Assembly: GCF_003584135.1 (NCBI RefSeq)
Contig: NZ_QXFI01000024.1
Coordinates: forward strand, 1-64,000
Reading direction: 5' to 3'
Length of the DNA: 64,000 nt
Source: Flagellimonas pelagia
Lineage (GTDB): Bacteria; Bacteroidota; Bacteroidia; Flavobacteriales; Flavobacteriaceae
In this document: one piece after another, positions 1 through 8,889 of the stretch
Layout: each line of letters begins with the position of its first letter
Numbering within the stretch: position 1 is the stretch's first letter
The notes under the pieces: model-generated
Databases searched by the model: none
Told to the model about the DNA's origin: nothing
The model's input: only the letters and a program-made list of their open reading frames with translations
Program-made: the position numbers and the translations under genes

Positions 1-1350
1 CTGGTCACTGCACAAGAGGAACTTTTTGAAGCAAGAAAGGTGGCGGACACCCAACCGCAGTTTTTTAATGCCGCCAAGGAAAAATTAAAAAACTGGAAGC
101 TTTCCGACAACCAAATCGCACAGATACTTCAATCCGGGACCGTTAAGGAGGAATTGCCGATACATGCCGATGTTTCAGGCTACGTTACCGAAAAAATGGT
201 AAACCTTGGCGACTATGTCAACAAGGGCAAGGCATTATATCAAATTGCCAACCTGAACAGCGTTTGGGTACTGTTCGATATTTATGAGTCCGACATGCCC
301 TGGGTAAGAAAAGGCGATGAAGTGGTCTTTACCATACCCTCGCTCCCGGGCGAAAACTTCAAAGGCAGGATTTCCTATATCGACCCGGTGATCAATCCCA
401 TGACTAGGGTTGCCAAGGCCAGAATCGAGATCGGGAACGCCGGTTTAAGGTTAAAGCCGGAAATGTTCGCTTCCGGAACCGTAAAAGCAAAACAGCCCAT
501 TGCATCAGAAGCGATAACCATTCCTAAGTCGGCAGTGATGTGGACCGGGGAACGTTCTGTGGTATACATCAAGAATACCACGTCCAATGGGGTGAATTTT
601 GTGTTGCGCGATGTCACCTTGGGACCATCGTTGGGAAATGGTTTCATTGTCAAGGAGGGGCTGCAAGAAGGGGATGAGATCGCGGTAAACGGGACCTTTA
701 GTATCGACGCGGCGGCCCAATTGGCCGGGAAACCGAGCATGATGAATCCTGAAGGTGGGCCCGCCATGACGGGACATAACCACGGAGGCATGAAGATGGG
801 GGATGACAAGGGTACAGGCGGTAGCGATCATTCGGAAATGGATATGGGGGATCCCGGCTTGGAAAACAAAACAGACCATTCTGATATGAACCAGCGAATG
901 ACGGCGACAGCGACTTTTAAAAACCAATTAAAACAGGTGTTGAGCGCCTACTTGGAGTTAAAGGATGCGCTTGTCAATGATAATGCCGCCAAGTCCAATG
1001 CCGCTGCAAAAAAAGTGTTGTCGGCCTTGGAACATGTGGATATGAAACAATTGACGGACAAAAAGGCGCACGGCCATTGGATGACGATATCGAAGGAAAT
1101 CTCCAATTCGGCGAATTCCATTTCAAAGATATCGGATATCAAAGCCCAACGCGATCATTTTAAACATCTGTCCGCCCATCTATCCAAAGGTGTCAAGCTT
1201 TTTGGGGTCGATCAAAAGATATACGAACAGTTTTGCCCGATGGCCGATAACAACAAAGGTGCCTATTGGTTGAGTACGACCAAAGAGATCAAAAATCCCT
1301 ATTTCGGAGAGGCTATGTTGACCTGCGGTGAAATCACCGATGAAATGTAA
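1..1350 (+). CDS. RND efflux periplasmic adaptor (CusB-like) with C-terminal DUF3347 domain, 5' end missing
   Basis: The frame is open from base 1, so the gene begins before the window; the GTG at 40 is internal. The visible part holds the barrel-sandwich and beta-barrel part of a membrane-fusion protein (motifs such as VTEKMVNLGDYVNKG and the P..G..F.G.I.YIDP stretch), which links an inner-membrane RND pump to an outer-membrane channel. A Met/His/Asp-rich linker follows around visible codons 245-300 (HNHGGMKMGDD), then a helical DUF3347 domain ending with QFCPM and a LTCGE tail. The same domain recurs in the lipoprotein at 5272. Met/His/Cys richness and the neighbouring multicopper oxidase point to Cu(I)/Ag(I) as substrate. 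The rest of the efflux system would lie upstream. Family is sure; metal is inferred. Confidence 0.88.
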   Translation: MVTAQEELFEARKVADTQPQFFNAAKEKLKNWKLSDNQIAQILQSGTVKEELPIHADVSGYVTEKMVNLGDYVNKGKALYQIANLNSVWVLFDIYESDMPWVRKGDEVVFTIPSLPGENFKGRISYIDPVINPMTRVAKARIEIGNAGLRLKPEMFASGTVKAKQPIASEAITIPKSAVMWTGERSVVYIKNTTSNGVNFVLRDVTLGPSLGNGFIVKEGLQEGDEIAVNGTFSIDAAAQLAGKPSMMNPEGGPAMTGHNHGGMKMGDDKGTGGSDHSEMDMGDPGLENKTDHSDMNQRMTATATFKNQLKQVLSAYLELKDALVNDNAAKSNAAAKKVLSALEHVDMKQLTDKKAHGHWMTISKEISNSANSISKISDIKAQRDHFKHLSAHLSKGVKLFGVDQKIYEQFCPMADNNKGAYWLSTTKEIKNPYFGEAMLTCGEITDEM

Positions 1351-1372
1351 TTGAACAAATGTAAATGAATGA

Positions 1373-3832
1373 ATGATGAAAATATTGAAATCTAAAATCT
1401 TGTTTTTTGTCCTAACTGCCTTGACGACCCATGTTTTTGGGCAAGTGGGGACAAATGGTGAGGACAGAAAAGAGGAAGGTAGACCCGTTCGGGAATACAA
1501 TCTTGTACTGGAACAGAACAAATTGACCCTCGGTGGGGTCACTGCCGATGCAATGACCATCAATGGGAGTATTCCGGGACCGGTCTTGGAATTCAACGAG
1601 GGTGACTTCGCCCTGATCAACGTGACCAATAAGATGGATGTGGAAACCTCCGTACACTGGCATGGATTGATCTTGCCCAATTTTTATGACGGGGTTCCCT
1701 ATTTGACCACACCGCCCATAGAACCTGGCACAACTTTCCAATATCGGATTCCGATCAACCAATCAGGTACCTATTGGTACCATTCCCACACCATGCTGCA
1801 AGAGCAAAAGGGGGTGTATGGCTCGATACTGATCCATCCCAAGGAAAAGACGTTGGACTACGATAAGGATTTGGTCGTGGTGCTCTCCGATTGGACGAAC
1901 GAAAAGGCCATGAACGTGCTCCGAAACCTTAAACGGGGAAACGAGTGGTACCAGGTCAAAAAAGGGACCGCGGTGCCCTTGAGCAGGGTCATCAAGGAAG
2001 GTGCACTAGGTGCACAACTCAAATTTTGGCGAGATCGTATGGAAGGAGCGGATATTGCGGATATCTACTACCCCGCATTTTTGACCAATGGGAAAACATT
2101 GGCCGAATACCCTGATTTCAAACCAGGGGAAAAAGTGCGGCTCCGGTTCGTCAATGCCTCTGCCTCCACCTATTATTGGATGGATTTCGGTGGCGGTAAC
2201 CCCATGGTGGTTTCCGGGGATGGTGTCGATGTGGAGCCTGTTTCCAAAAGTCGTTTTCTTTTTGGCATTGCCGAGACCTATGATGTCATCGTGACCGTTC
2301 CTGAAGGCACTTTGGAGGTAACGGCCACGGCACAGGACGGCTCCGGGCATACCTCGTTGCATTTAGGGCAGGGAACGCTTTTTCCCGCAACGACCATCGA
2401 TAGGCCCGACAAAGTGGCGATGATGAAACAAATGGCCCAAATGGACATGAAAATGGGAGCTCCGGCAATGGCCGGCAACAAGAAGAAAAATACACCCGAA
2501 TATTTGATGCAAAAGTATGGGATGCAGATGGACATGAAGGATGGCAGCATGGATATGGGTATGCACAATGGGATGTCGATGGATAAGACCGAAATGAGCG
2601 GTCAAAAGGATAAACCCATTGCGAAGATGGATGATAAAAGGCCTATGAATGCGAATGAAGATCATAGGCACATGGAGATGGATAAAAAGATGGGGGATAT
2701 GGCAGGAATGGAAAAGGATTCAACGTCAATGAAATCCACCGGACATAAGGACAAGATGGAAAACCCTATGGTTCAGACTATGCCAATGATGCAGAAAGAC
2801 ACTTCAGCTTTTGATTACGATACCCGTAAAACGTATTTCAACTATGACTTCTTAAAAGCAAAGGAAAGTACTACCTATAATGCCGATCTGCCCGTCAATG
2901 ACATTCTGTTGAACCTGACGGGAAATATGCAACGGTATATCTGGAGTATGAACGGTGTGCCACTTTCAGAAACCGATAAGATCAAGATCAAAGGTGGGGA
3001 AGTAACCCGGATCACCCTCAACAACCTGACCATGATGCACCATCCGATGCACCTCCATGGGCATTATTTCAGGGTCATCAATGAGAATGGTGAAAAGTCA
3101 CCCTTGAAACATACGGTCAATGTGCCGCCCATGCAGAAAGTGGTCATCGAATTTTATAATGAAGAGTACGGGGATTGGTTTTTCCACTGTCATATCCTCT
3201 ACCACATGATGGGGGGCATGGCCAGGGTTTTCAGTTATGATACCCCAAGGGATCTGAGGATGAAGGATTTTCCTGTTCAAAAGTTGGTAGATGAAACTGA
3301 CCATTATTATGCTTGGGGTGCTGCCAGATTGGGTTCCAATTTTAATGAACTCTTCCTTGTTTCAAGTAATATCAGGAATGAATTTGGGGTACGGGCAGAA
3401 TTTGACTACGACCAAAATGCCGAGGTGGAAGTCAATTATAACAGGTATCTCAATGACTGGGTACGGGTCTATGCAGGGGTAAACACGGAAACCTCCATCC
3501 CTGATTCCTATGACCGTTTCAATACAGTGGGACTGATAGGGGTCAAGTATTTTACCCCATACCGCTTTAATATGGATGTGAGTATGGACCACCAGCTGCG
3601 TCCAAGAATAAGGTTGGATAGGGAACTATTGCTTTTTCCCAGGATTTTCCTCGAGGGGGAATATGAATTTCGGGCCGATTTTGGATGGGTCAACGATTTG
3701 GGGAATTCATCCTATGAAAGTGAGACCCAATGGCTGGTAGGGGCCTCCTATATCCTTTCACGTAATTTTTCAATCCAGGCCAATTACAACAACCGATATG
3801 GTTGGGGCGGAGGCCTGCTAGCCCGTTTTTAA
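1373..3832 (+). CDS. Multicopper oxidase (CopA/CueO-like) with Met-rich insert and CopB-like C-terminal domain
   Basis: This 819-residue secreted protein begins with a signal peptide ending near VFGQ. Two cupredoxin domains carry the four copper motifs: HWHG and HSH in the N-terminal half, HPMHLHGH and FHCHILYHMMGGM in the second. Between them lies a long Met/His/Lys/Asp insert (about residues 345-470), typical of copper-tolerance oxidases that bind Cu(I) and oxidise it to Cu(II). The last ~190 residues no longer look like cupredoxin. They are rich in beta-strand, aromatic and acidic residues (e.g. FGVRAEFDYDQNAEVEV, FLEGEYEFRADFGW) and resemble the outer-membrane protein CopB, so the gene looks like a CopA-CopB fusion. 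The first of two adjacent ATGs was taken. It probably forms an operon with the adaptor before and the permease after. Confidence 0.92.
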   Translation: MMKILKSKILFFVLTALTTHVFGQVGTNGEDRKEEGRPVREYNLVLEQNKLTLGGVTADAMTINGSIPGPVLEFNEGDFALINVTNKMDVETSVHWHGLILPNFYDGVPYLTTPPIEPGTTFQYRIPINQSGTYWYHSHTMLQEQKGVYGSILIHPKEKTLDYDKDLVVVLSDWTNEKAMNVLRNLKRGNEWYQVKKGTAVPLSRVIKEGALGAQLKFWRDRMEGADIADIYYPAFLTNGKTLAEYPDFKPGEKVRLRFVNASASTYYWMDFGGGNPMVVSGDGVDVEPVSKSRFLFGIAETYDVIVTVPEGTLEVTATAQDGSGHTSLHLGQGTLFPATTIDRPDKVAMMKQMAQMDMKMGAPAMAGNKKKNTPEYLMQKYGMQMDMKDGSMDMGMHNGMSMDKTEMSGQKDKPIAKMDDKRPMNANEDHRHMEMDKKMGDMAGMEKDSTSMKSTGHKDKMENPMVQTMPMMQKDTSAFDYDTRKTYFNYDFLKAKESTTYNADLPVNDILLNLTGNMQRYIWSMNGVPLSETDKIKIKGGEVTRITLNNLTMMHHPMHLHGHYFRVINENGEKSPLKHTVNVPPMQKVVIEFYNEEYGDWFFHCHILYHMMGGMARVFSYDTPRDLRMKDFPVQKLVDETDHYYAWGAARLGSNFNELFLVSSNIRNEFGVRAEFDYDQNAEVEVNYNRYLNDWVRVYAGVNTETSIPDSYDRFNTVGLIGVKYFTPYRFNMDVSMDHQLRPRIRLDRELLLFPRIFLEGEYEFRADFGWVNDLGNSSYESETQWLVGASYILSRNFSIQANYNNRYGWGGGLLARF

Positions 3833-5140
3833 ATGGCAGAATACAAAAAAAATAGCCTGAGTCTGACCAATACCATTGCTTTGGGAACCGGTGTGATGAT
3901 CGGTGCGGGAATTTTTGCGCTCTTGGGTCAGGTTGCCGAACTCTCCGGCCAATGGTTTCCCTTTGCTTTTTTAATCGGGGCAGTCATCTCAGGTTTCAGT
4001 TCCTACACCTATGTCAAAATGTCCAATACCTACCCCTCTGCCGGGGGCATTGGCATGTACCTCAAAAAGGTTTACGGTAAAACGGCCTGGACCGCTACCG
4101 GTGCACTGCTGATGGCCCTTTCCATGGTCATCAATGAGAGTTTGGTGGCCCGGACGTTCGGGACCTACGTATTGGAGCTTTTTGATGTGGAGTCGAAAGG
4201 ATTCTGGCCCCCGATCCTTGGGGTATTGTTGTTGATCACAGCCTTTATTGTCAATGTGATGGGAAACAAAGCTATCGGGGGATCGTCCTTGGTCATGGCC
4301 ATACTAAAAATCGGCGGGATAGCGGTTTTTGCCATTGGTGGCCTTTGGGCAGCTGGATTTACCTTTGATCAGGTCGTTCCTTCCCAGTCCTTGACCGAGC
4401 ATTCCCTGGTGGATTATTTGGGGGCATTGGCACTGTCGATATTGGCCTATAAGGGTTTTACCACCATTACCAATAGTGGGGATGAGATCGTCGATCCCAA
4501 ACGTAACGTGGGACGGGCCATTGTCATTTCTTTGGTGATATGTACCCTGGTCTATCTCATGGTGGCATTTGCGGTCTCTTCCAATCTTTCCATCCAGGAA
4601 ATCATTGCGGCCAAGGACTATTCGCTGGCCGAGGCATCCAGACCCGCTTTTGGAAAATATGGGGTCTGGTTCACCGTTGGTCTGGCGATCATATCCACCG
4701 TTTCCGGGGTCGTTGCCAGCATTTTTGCCGTTTCCCGGATGACCACCATGCTCACTGAAAAGGAATTGATACCACATCGACATTTTGGGATTCCCGGGGA
4801 CATACAGAAACATATGTTGGTGTATACCGTGGTGATTGCCATAGGGCTCACCATGTTGTTCGATCTGAGCCGGATCGCTGCATTGGGGGCCATCTTTTAT
4901 TTGATCATGGATATCGGGATCCATTGGGGGGTCCTAAACAATCTACGAAAGGAAATCGGTGCAAATCCCATTATCCTCATTACGGCCCTTGTGCTGGATG
5001 TACTGGTGTTGGGCGCCTTTATTTGGTCAAAGGCCGGTAGTGATCTTTTGGTGGTCATTGTTGCCCTGGTATTGATGGTGCTTATTTTTTTCGGGGAACG
5101 ATTGTTTTTGGGGAAAAAGCGTACGGTCGAGGAAGAATAA
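3833..5140 (+). CDS. APC-superfamily amino acid permease
   Basis: A 435-residue integral inner-membrane protein with about 12 hydrophobic segments. The N-terminus has the APC signature GTGVMIGAGIFALLGQ, with the unwound-helix GAGIF motif that binds the substrate amine. Its ATG follows the oxidase stop codon with no spacer, so translational coupling is likely. The family moves amino acids or related amines with H+ or as exchangers; nothing here identifies the substrate. Permeases of this type can occur in copper clusters of Bacteroidota, where one could supply or export a metal-binding amino acid, but that is inference. Confidence 0.88.
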   Translation: MAEYKKNSLSLTNTIALGTGVMIGAGIFALLGQVAELSGQWFPFAFLIGAVISGFSSYTYVKMSNTYPSAGGIGMYLKKVYGKTAWTATGALLMALSMVINESLVARTFGTYVLELFDVESKGFWPPILGVLLLITAFIVNVMGNKAIGGSSLVMAILKIGGIAVFAIGGLWAAGFTFDQVVPSQSLTEHSLVDYLGALALSILAYKGFTTITNSGDEIVDPKRNVGRAIVISLVICTLVYLMVAFAVSSNLSIQEIIAAKDYSLAEASRPAFGKYGVWFTVGLAIISTVSGVVASIFAVSRMTTMLTEKELIPHRHFGIPGDIQKHMLVYTVVIAIGLTMLFDLSRIAALGAIFYLIMDIGIHWGVLNNLRKEIGANPIILITALVLDVLVLGAFIWSKAGSDLLVVIVALVLMVLIFFGERLFLGKKRTVEEE

Positions 5141-5271
5141 GGGTAGAGTGCCTGCGTGGGAGAAATGGAAAATTAGATGAAAAAATTAAAATAGCAACAA
5201 TAATGGGGGATAATACAAATATGCCGACCCTGGGCAATCAAAATGAGGAATTAATCTTAAAATCAATTACA

Positions 5272-5901
5272 ATGAAAAGAACAACAGTTACATTAAGTAC
5301 AATTGCCATTGCGCTTTTGACCATTACCGTGATTTCCTGTAAGGACGGTAAGAAGGAAACAAATGACAAGGAAGGAGCCCATATGGAGATGGGAACGGAA
5401 GAGGGCCATCACCATGAGAGCTCTGCGGGGGAAATGGACCACGGGACCATGGACCATGATATGGGTTCGTCCGATGCACAGGGCACATCTGTGATCGATA
5501 GCTACCTCCAACTGAAGGATGCCCTGGTGGCGGACAATAAGGATGAAGCGGCCAAATCGGGCCAAGCCTTGGCCAGTGCCTTGGGCAGCTTTGATATCAG
5601 CGGATACGATGAACAGCAACAGAAGGAGCTGTCCGATATCATTGAAGTGGCCAAGGAACATGGGGAGCATATCGCCAAAAGTGATATCGGTCACCAACGG
5701 GAACACTTTGAGGGACTGGGCAAGGATATGGTCGATTTTATTGCCATAACCGGGACTTCCAAAACCTTGTACCAACAATTCTGCCCCATGTACAACAACA
5801 ACCAAGGAGGAACGTGGCTCAGCGCAAGCAGCGAAATCCAGAATCCATTTTTTGGAAGTAAGATGTTGACCTGTGGTAAGGTGCAAAAGGAAATCAATTA
5901 A
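5272..5901 (+). CDS. DUF3347 lipoprotein, probable periplasmic copper-binding protein
   Basis: The open frame begins at 5203, but the ATG at 5272 gives a proper lipoprotein signal with lipobox V-I-S-C (Cys23), so that start is preferred (209 residues). After the lipid anchor comes a His/Met/Asp-rich stretch (HMEMG, GHHHES, MDHGTMDHDMG), likely to bind metal. The DUF3347 domain follows and ends with QFCPMYNNNQGGTWLS and LTCGK. The same domain closes the efflux adaptor at 1-1350, so the two may exchange copper. Function in the family is not settled; copper binding is inferred from residues and context. The stop abuts the next ATG. Confidence 0.85.
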   Translation: MKRTTVTLSTIAIALLTITVISCKDGKKETNDKEGAHMEMGTEEGHHHESSAGEMDHGTMDHDMGSSDAQGTSVIDSYLQLKDALVADNKDEAAKSGQALASALGSFDISGYDEQQQKELSDIIEVAKEHGEHIAKSDIGHQREHFEGLGKDMVDFIAITGTSKTLYQQFCPMYNNNQGGTWLSASSEIQNPFFGSKMLTCGKVQKEIN

Positions 5902-6360
5902 ATGAAAGTACTGAAAATCATAGTATTGGTAGTGCTGTTGGGATTTGTGGGCATCCAGTTTGTGCCCACAGATCCCAACTTGAGCGATGTGGTTCCCGAT
6001 ACGGACTTCATGTCGGTGAACCAGGTTGCCAAGGATATCGAACACGATTTGCGGGTATCTTGCTATGATTGCCACAGTAACAACACCCAATACCCGTGGT
6101 ACAATAAGGTCCAACCCATCGCCTGGTTTTTGGAAGAACACATAAAAGAGGGAAAGGAAGAACTCAATTTCAATGAATGGGGCGACTATTCGGATCGAAG
6201 AAAAAGGAGCAAACTAAAGTCCATCGCAAGTCAGATCGAAGACGATAAGATGCCCCTATCTTCCTATACCCTGATCCATAAGGATGCAAAATTATCGGTG
6301 GAAGAGAAAGAACGGATATTGACCTTGGTAAATGATCTAATGGAAGAATTGGATAATTGA
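5902..6360 (+). CDS. Haem-binding-domain protein (Haem_bd family), membrane-anchored
   Basis: A 152-residue protein with one N-terminal hydrophobic anchor (residues 4-20), then a periplasmic domain with a c-type haem motif CYDCH (Cys54, Cys57, His58) followed by NNTQYPWYN, characteristic of the small Bacteroidota haem-binding domain. It starts immediately after the DUF3347 gene stop. The family is assumed to bind one haem covalently and may hand electrons to periplasmic partners; a role beside the multicopper oxidase is plausible but unproven. The family call is good. Confidence 0.85.
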   Translation: MKVLKIIVLVVLLGFVGIQFVPTDPNLSDVVPDTDFMSVNQVAKDIEHDLRVSCYDCHSNNTQYPWYNKVQPIAWFLEEHIKEGKEELNFNEWGDYSDRRKRSKLKSIASQIEDDKMPLSSYTLIHKDAKLSVEEKERILTLVNDLMEELDN

Positions 6361-6367
6361 AAATGAC

Positions 6368-6439
6368 ATGGAAATCACCCTAAAACCGGGACAAACGATA
6401 TTGCTATTGTTGTTGGTCATGTCCGGTTACTATGAATAA
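6368..6439 (+). CDS. Possible 23-residue hydrophobic peptide
   Basis: ATG at 6368 opens a 23-codon frame with a strongly hydrophobic centre (TILLLLLVMSG). It begins 7 bases after the haem-binding gene. It could be a micropeptide or chance; there is no family recognition and no clear ribosome site. Confidence 0.2.
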   Translation: MEITLKPGQTILLLLLVMSGYYE

Positions 6440-6530
6440 GGAAATAAAGTCCTGAAAGGGAGGGGAACACCCAAAGTTGATTGGTTGGTGAGTTAGTTAG
6501 TTAATCGTTCCCTTCCCTTGTCAGGCACTA

Positions 6531-6668
6531 ATGGAAAAGAAGATGAAAGATTGTTGTCGTGACAATGGACCTGTCCAGTCGAAAAAGGCCATTTTAAAAA
6601 AATGGTTGGCCCATATCCTGTATGGGATCGTCATTTCGATTGCCCTGGGAGCCTTTATCATACAATAA
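6531..6668 (+). CDS. Small membrane protein, 45 residues
   Basis: ATG at 6531 opens a 45-codon frame. The N-terminus is charged and holds a vicinal Cys pair and a Lys patch (KDCCRDN, then KKAILKKW). One transmembrane helix follows (HILYGIVISIALGAF), ending in IIQ. The positive-inside charge pattern and CC pair are typical of a genuine small membrane protein rather than random translation. It sits inside the copper island between the haem-binding and NTF2-like genes and reads in the same direction. I do not recognise a family; the Cys pair could touch metal. Confidence 0.55.
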   Translation: MEKKMKDCCRDNGPVQSKKAILKKWLAHILYGIVISIALGAFIIQ

Positions 6669-6699
6669 ATACTAACCTAAACAATGCTAAAACAAACCA

Positions 6700-7197
6700 A
6701 TGAAACGTATTACTTTACAGATTTTTCTAATGGCCGTATTTCTCACAGGGACAAGCTTTGGCCAAACAAACCCTAACAAGGAAAACCTAGACCAGGACAG
6801 GGCCGCTGTGCTGAGGATATTGGAAAGCTATAAAGAAGCACTGCAAAACTTGACCACGGAAGGTACCTTGGAGCTTTTTGCGGAAGATTCCGAAGTTTTT
6901 GAATCCGGGGGCGTGGAAGGCACCTATCAACATTATCACGACCATCATATAGGTCCAGAACTTGGACATTTCAACAGTTTTAGGTTCTCGGATTATACCA
7001 TTGAAGTGAAGGTGGAGCTACCCTTTGCCTTTACTACGGAAAGCTATGTCTATACCATTGGCCTAAAATCGGAAAATGGAGGTGAGGGCAAAACGATCAG
7101 CAGAAAAGGGGTTGCCACCACCATCCTTAAAAAAACGGATGGGGATTGGAAAATTGTAAAGATGCATAACTCCTCACGGAACAACGGGAAGAACTAA
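6700..7197 (+). CDS. Secreted NTF2-like / SnoaL-like (DUF4440-type) protein
   Basis: A 165-residue protein with an N-terminal signal peptide (about residues 1-21, ending TSFG before QTN). The rest reads as a cone-shaped NTF2-like domain: an N-terminal helix (AVLRILESYKEAL), then FAEDSEVFESGG, a His cluster (YHDHHIG) and a final strand DGDWKIVKMHNS. The His cluster around residues 78-88 could bind metal. Members of this fold range from enzymes to ligand-binding proteins, so function cannot be assigned. Its stop overlaps the next start by one base. Confidence 0.75.
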   Translation: MKRITLQIFLMAVFLTGTSFGQTNPNKENLDQDRAAVLRILESYKEALQNLTTEGTLELFAEDSEVFESGGVEGTYQHYHDHHIGPELGHFNSFRFSDYTIEVKVELPFAFTTESYVYTIGLKSENGGEGKTISRKGVATTILKKTDGDWKIVKMHNSSRNNGKN

Positions 7198-7898
7198 TGG
7201 TCGGAAGAAAAACATCGATGAAGGTCAGAAAGATACATAGATATCTTGGCCTATTTATTGGGATCCAGTTCCTAATGTGGACCATCAGTGGACTATATTT
7301 TAGTTGGACGGACATTGACGAGATCCATGGAGATCAATTCATCAAGGAGCATCCGGACCAGTCAGAATTTGGGAATTTAATTGCTCCCAATGGACACGGG
7401 AACGTTAAAATCAAATCTTTGGAAATGAGAAATATAGGGGGGAGTCCCTATTATTGGATCAATGGTGGGGTTTTGATGGATGCACAAACGGGGGAGATCA
7501 AAAAGGGTATCGATGAACAACAGGCCTTGGCCGTTGCTTCACACTATATGTTGCCCGAACTTAAGGTCAAAAGTGTTGAAAGACTCACCCAAACAGGTGG
7601 GCAGCACGAGTATCGTGGACGTCCATTACCGGCCTATGTGATCACCTATGAAACGGATGAAAACCTTAAAGCGTATGTCTCAGAGACCGATGGGTCGTTT
7701 CAACATGTAAGACATCGGTCCTGGAGATGGTTCGATTTTTTGTGGATGACCCATACCATGGACTATGAGGGACGGGACGATTTTAACACCATGGTTTTAC
7801 GGATTTTTTCCCTGATGGGATTGATTACCGTTTTGAGCGGATTCTTGTTGTGGTATGTCAGCTCGCCAACAATCAGAAAATTATGGAAAAGGCGATAG
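7197..7898 (+). CDS. PepSY-domain membrane protein
   Basis: The frame opens at 7197, overlapping the previous stop (TAATG). A second ATG at 7218 gives the common family N-terminus MKVRKIHRYLGLFIGIQF and may be the real start. There is a transmembrane helix at each end (residues ~15-35 and ~200-225), with a periplasmic PepSY-like region between them, including the paired WRWFDFLWMTHTMDYEGRDDFN segment typical of PepSY-associated TM proteins. Such proteins accompany iron reductases and copper loci and may help electron transfer or inhibit periplasmic enzymes; the exact role is unknown. Confidence 0.8.
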   Translation: MVGRKTSMKVRKIHRYLGLFIGIQFLMWTISGLYFSWTDIDEIHGDQFIKEHPDQSEFGNLIAPNGHGNVKIKSLEMRNIGGSPYYWINGGVLMDAQTGEIKKGIDEQQALAVASHYMLPELKVKSVERLTQTGGQHEYRGRPLPAYVITYETDENLKAYVSETDGSFQHVRHRSWRWFDFLWMTHTMDYEGRDDFNTMVLRIFSLMGLITVLSGFLLWYVSSPTIRKLWKRR

Positions 7899-7975
7899 TT
7901 CAAACTTATTTGGCAAAGGACTCCTGTGAGGAGCAAATAGTTGACCATTGAACCAGTTGAATCATTTTTGGAAAA

Positions 7976-8158
7976 ATGAGCGAACTTAGGAGGCAAAGAC
8001 GAAAGAAAAAAAGGGGGCTGGCGAAAAGGAAACGGGACCCGGCCAAGAATAGAAAGGAAAAAAGAATGAAAATCCTTGGCATATTGGCCTTGATATTGAT
8101 CGTTATATTGGCAGTGGTCGTCATTTTTTTGAAGGCCCTGTGGAAATTCACTGCATGA
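7976..8158 (+). CDS. Small basic single-pass membrane protein
   Basis: A 60-residue frame: residues 1-30 are extremely basic (RRQRRKKKRGLAKRKR), followed by one long hydrophobic helix (ILGILALILIVILAVVVIFL) and a short tail. The stop is one base before the ATG of the AraC-type regulator, so the two are probably translationally coupled. The positive-inside pattern supports a real type II membrane protein. No family recognised; codon use resembles the neighbours. Confidence 0.5.
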   Translation: MSELRRQRRKKKRGLAKRKRDPAKNRKEKRMKILGILALILIVILAVVVIFLKALWKFTA

Positions 8159-8159
8159 T

Positions 8160-8747
8160 ATGGAAGTTGGGTCCAGTAAATCGAAAGATGTGTTGTACAT
8201 CAAAAACATGGTCTGTCCGAGATGCATCATGGCCGTCAAAGGTATTTTGGACGATGAGGGCATTCCCTATATGAATGTGTCGTTGGGTGAAATCACCCTC
8301 AATGGGAAAATCACGCCTGAAAAACGGGAAGGTCTCAACGAACGACTTGAGAAAATTGGATTTACGATCATCAACGATCGTAAGGGTCAGTTGATAGAAC
8401 AGATCAAAAACCTAGTGATTGAGGCGATACATTACACCGGACCCATGGAAAAGGTCAAATGGCCCGAATACCTTTCCGATGGATTGCATCTTGACTATAA
8501 GTATCTTAGTTCGCTGTTTTCCGCGGTGGAAAGCATTACCTTGGAGCAATATATCATCAACCAAAAGATTGAAAAGATCAAAGAGTTTCTTGTTTATGAC
8601 GAATTGGGCTTAAAGGAAATAGCGTTTCAATTGGACTATAGCAGCGTTGCCTATTTAAGCAACCAATTTAAAAAAGTAACTGGAATGACACCTACACAAT
8701 TTAAGAAAAGTGCCATTCAAAATAGAATATCGCTTGATGATATTTAA
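8160..8747 (+). CDS. AraC-type regulator with N-terminal HMA-like metal-binding domain
   Basis: This 195-residue protein has two parts. Residues ~10-85 resemble a heavy-metal-associated (ferredoxin-like) domain with the site MVCPRC (Cys19, Cys22). Residues ~100-185 form an AraC/XylS DNA-binding domain with two helix-turn-helices (LGLKEIAFQLDYSSVAYLSNQFKK, then the conserved GMTPTQFKK; seen as two short stretches). It lacks the cupin domain of classical AraC proteins. By placement between copper genes and by its CxxC head it is a good candidate for the Cu(I) sensor of the island. Family call firm; sensing role inferred. Confidence 0.82.
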   Translation: MEVGSSKSKDVLYIKNMVCPRCIMAVKGILDDEGIPYMNVSLGEITLNGKITPEKREGLNERLEKIGFTIINDRKGQLIEQIKNLVIEAIHYTGPMEKVKWPEYLSDGLHLDYKYLSSLFSAVESITLEQYIINQKIEKIKEFLVYDELGLKEIAFQLDYSSVAYLSNQFKKVTGMTPTQFKKSAIQNRISLDDI

Positions 8748-8889
8748 CCTCAACCATTAAGGGCGCAATACCTTCCCAAGGAACCAGCCTCCTAAACGCT
8801 ATTTAAAAAACACCTTTCTTCGCAAATGGGTCAAGGTTTGTTTTTTTCAAACAACGCCCCTATACAGAAAATGTTACTTTTCCCATACG

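Noticed and set aside
4304..4924. 206-codon open frame on the - strand
   Set aside because: Lies wholly inside the APC permease gene, has low-complexity His/Gly/Asn-rich translation and no domain; a shadow frame.
5293..6141. 282-codon open frame on the - strand
   Set aside because: Covers the DUF3347 lipoprotein and haem-binding genes, both clear on the + strand; no recognisable domain.
8836..8855. GTTTG-T-run-CAAAC hairpin after the AraC-type gene as a terminator
   Set aside because: Only five paired bases with a T-only loop and no following T-run; too weak.
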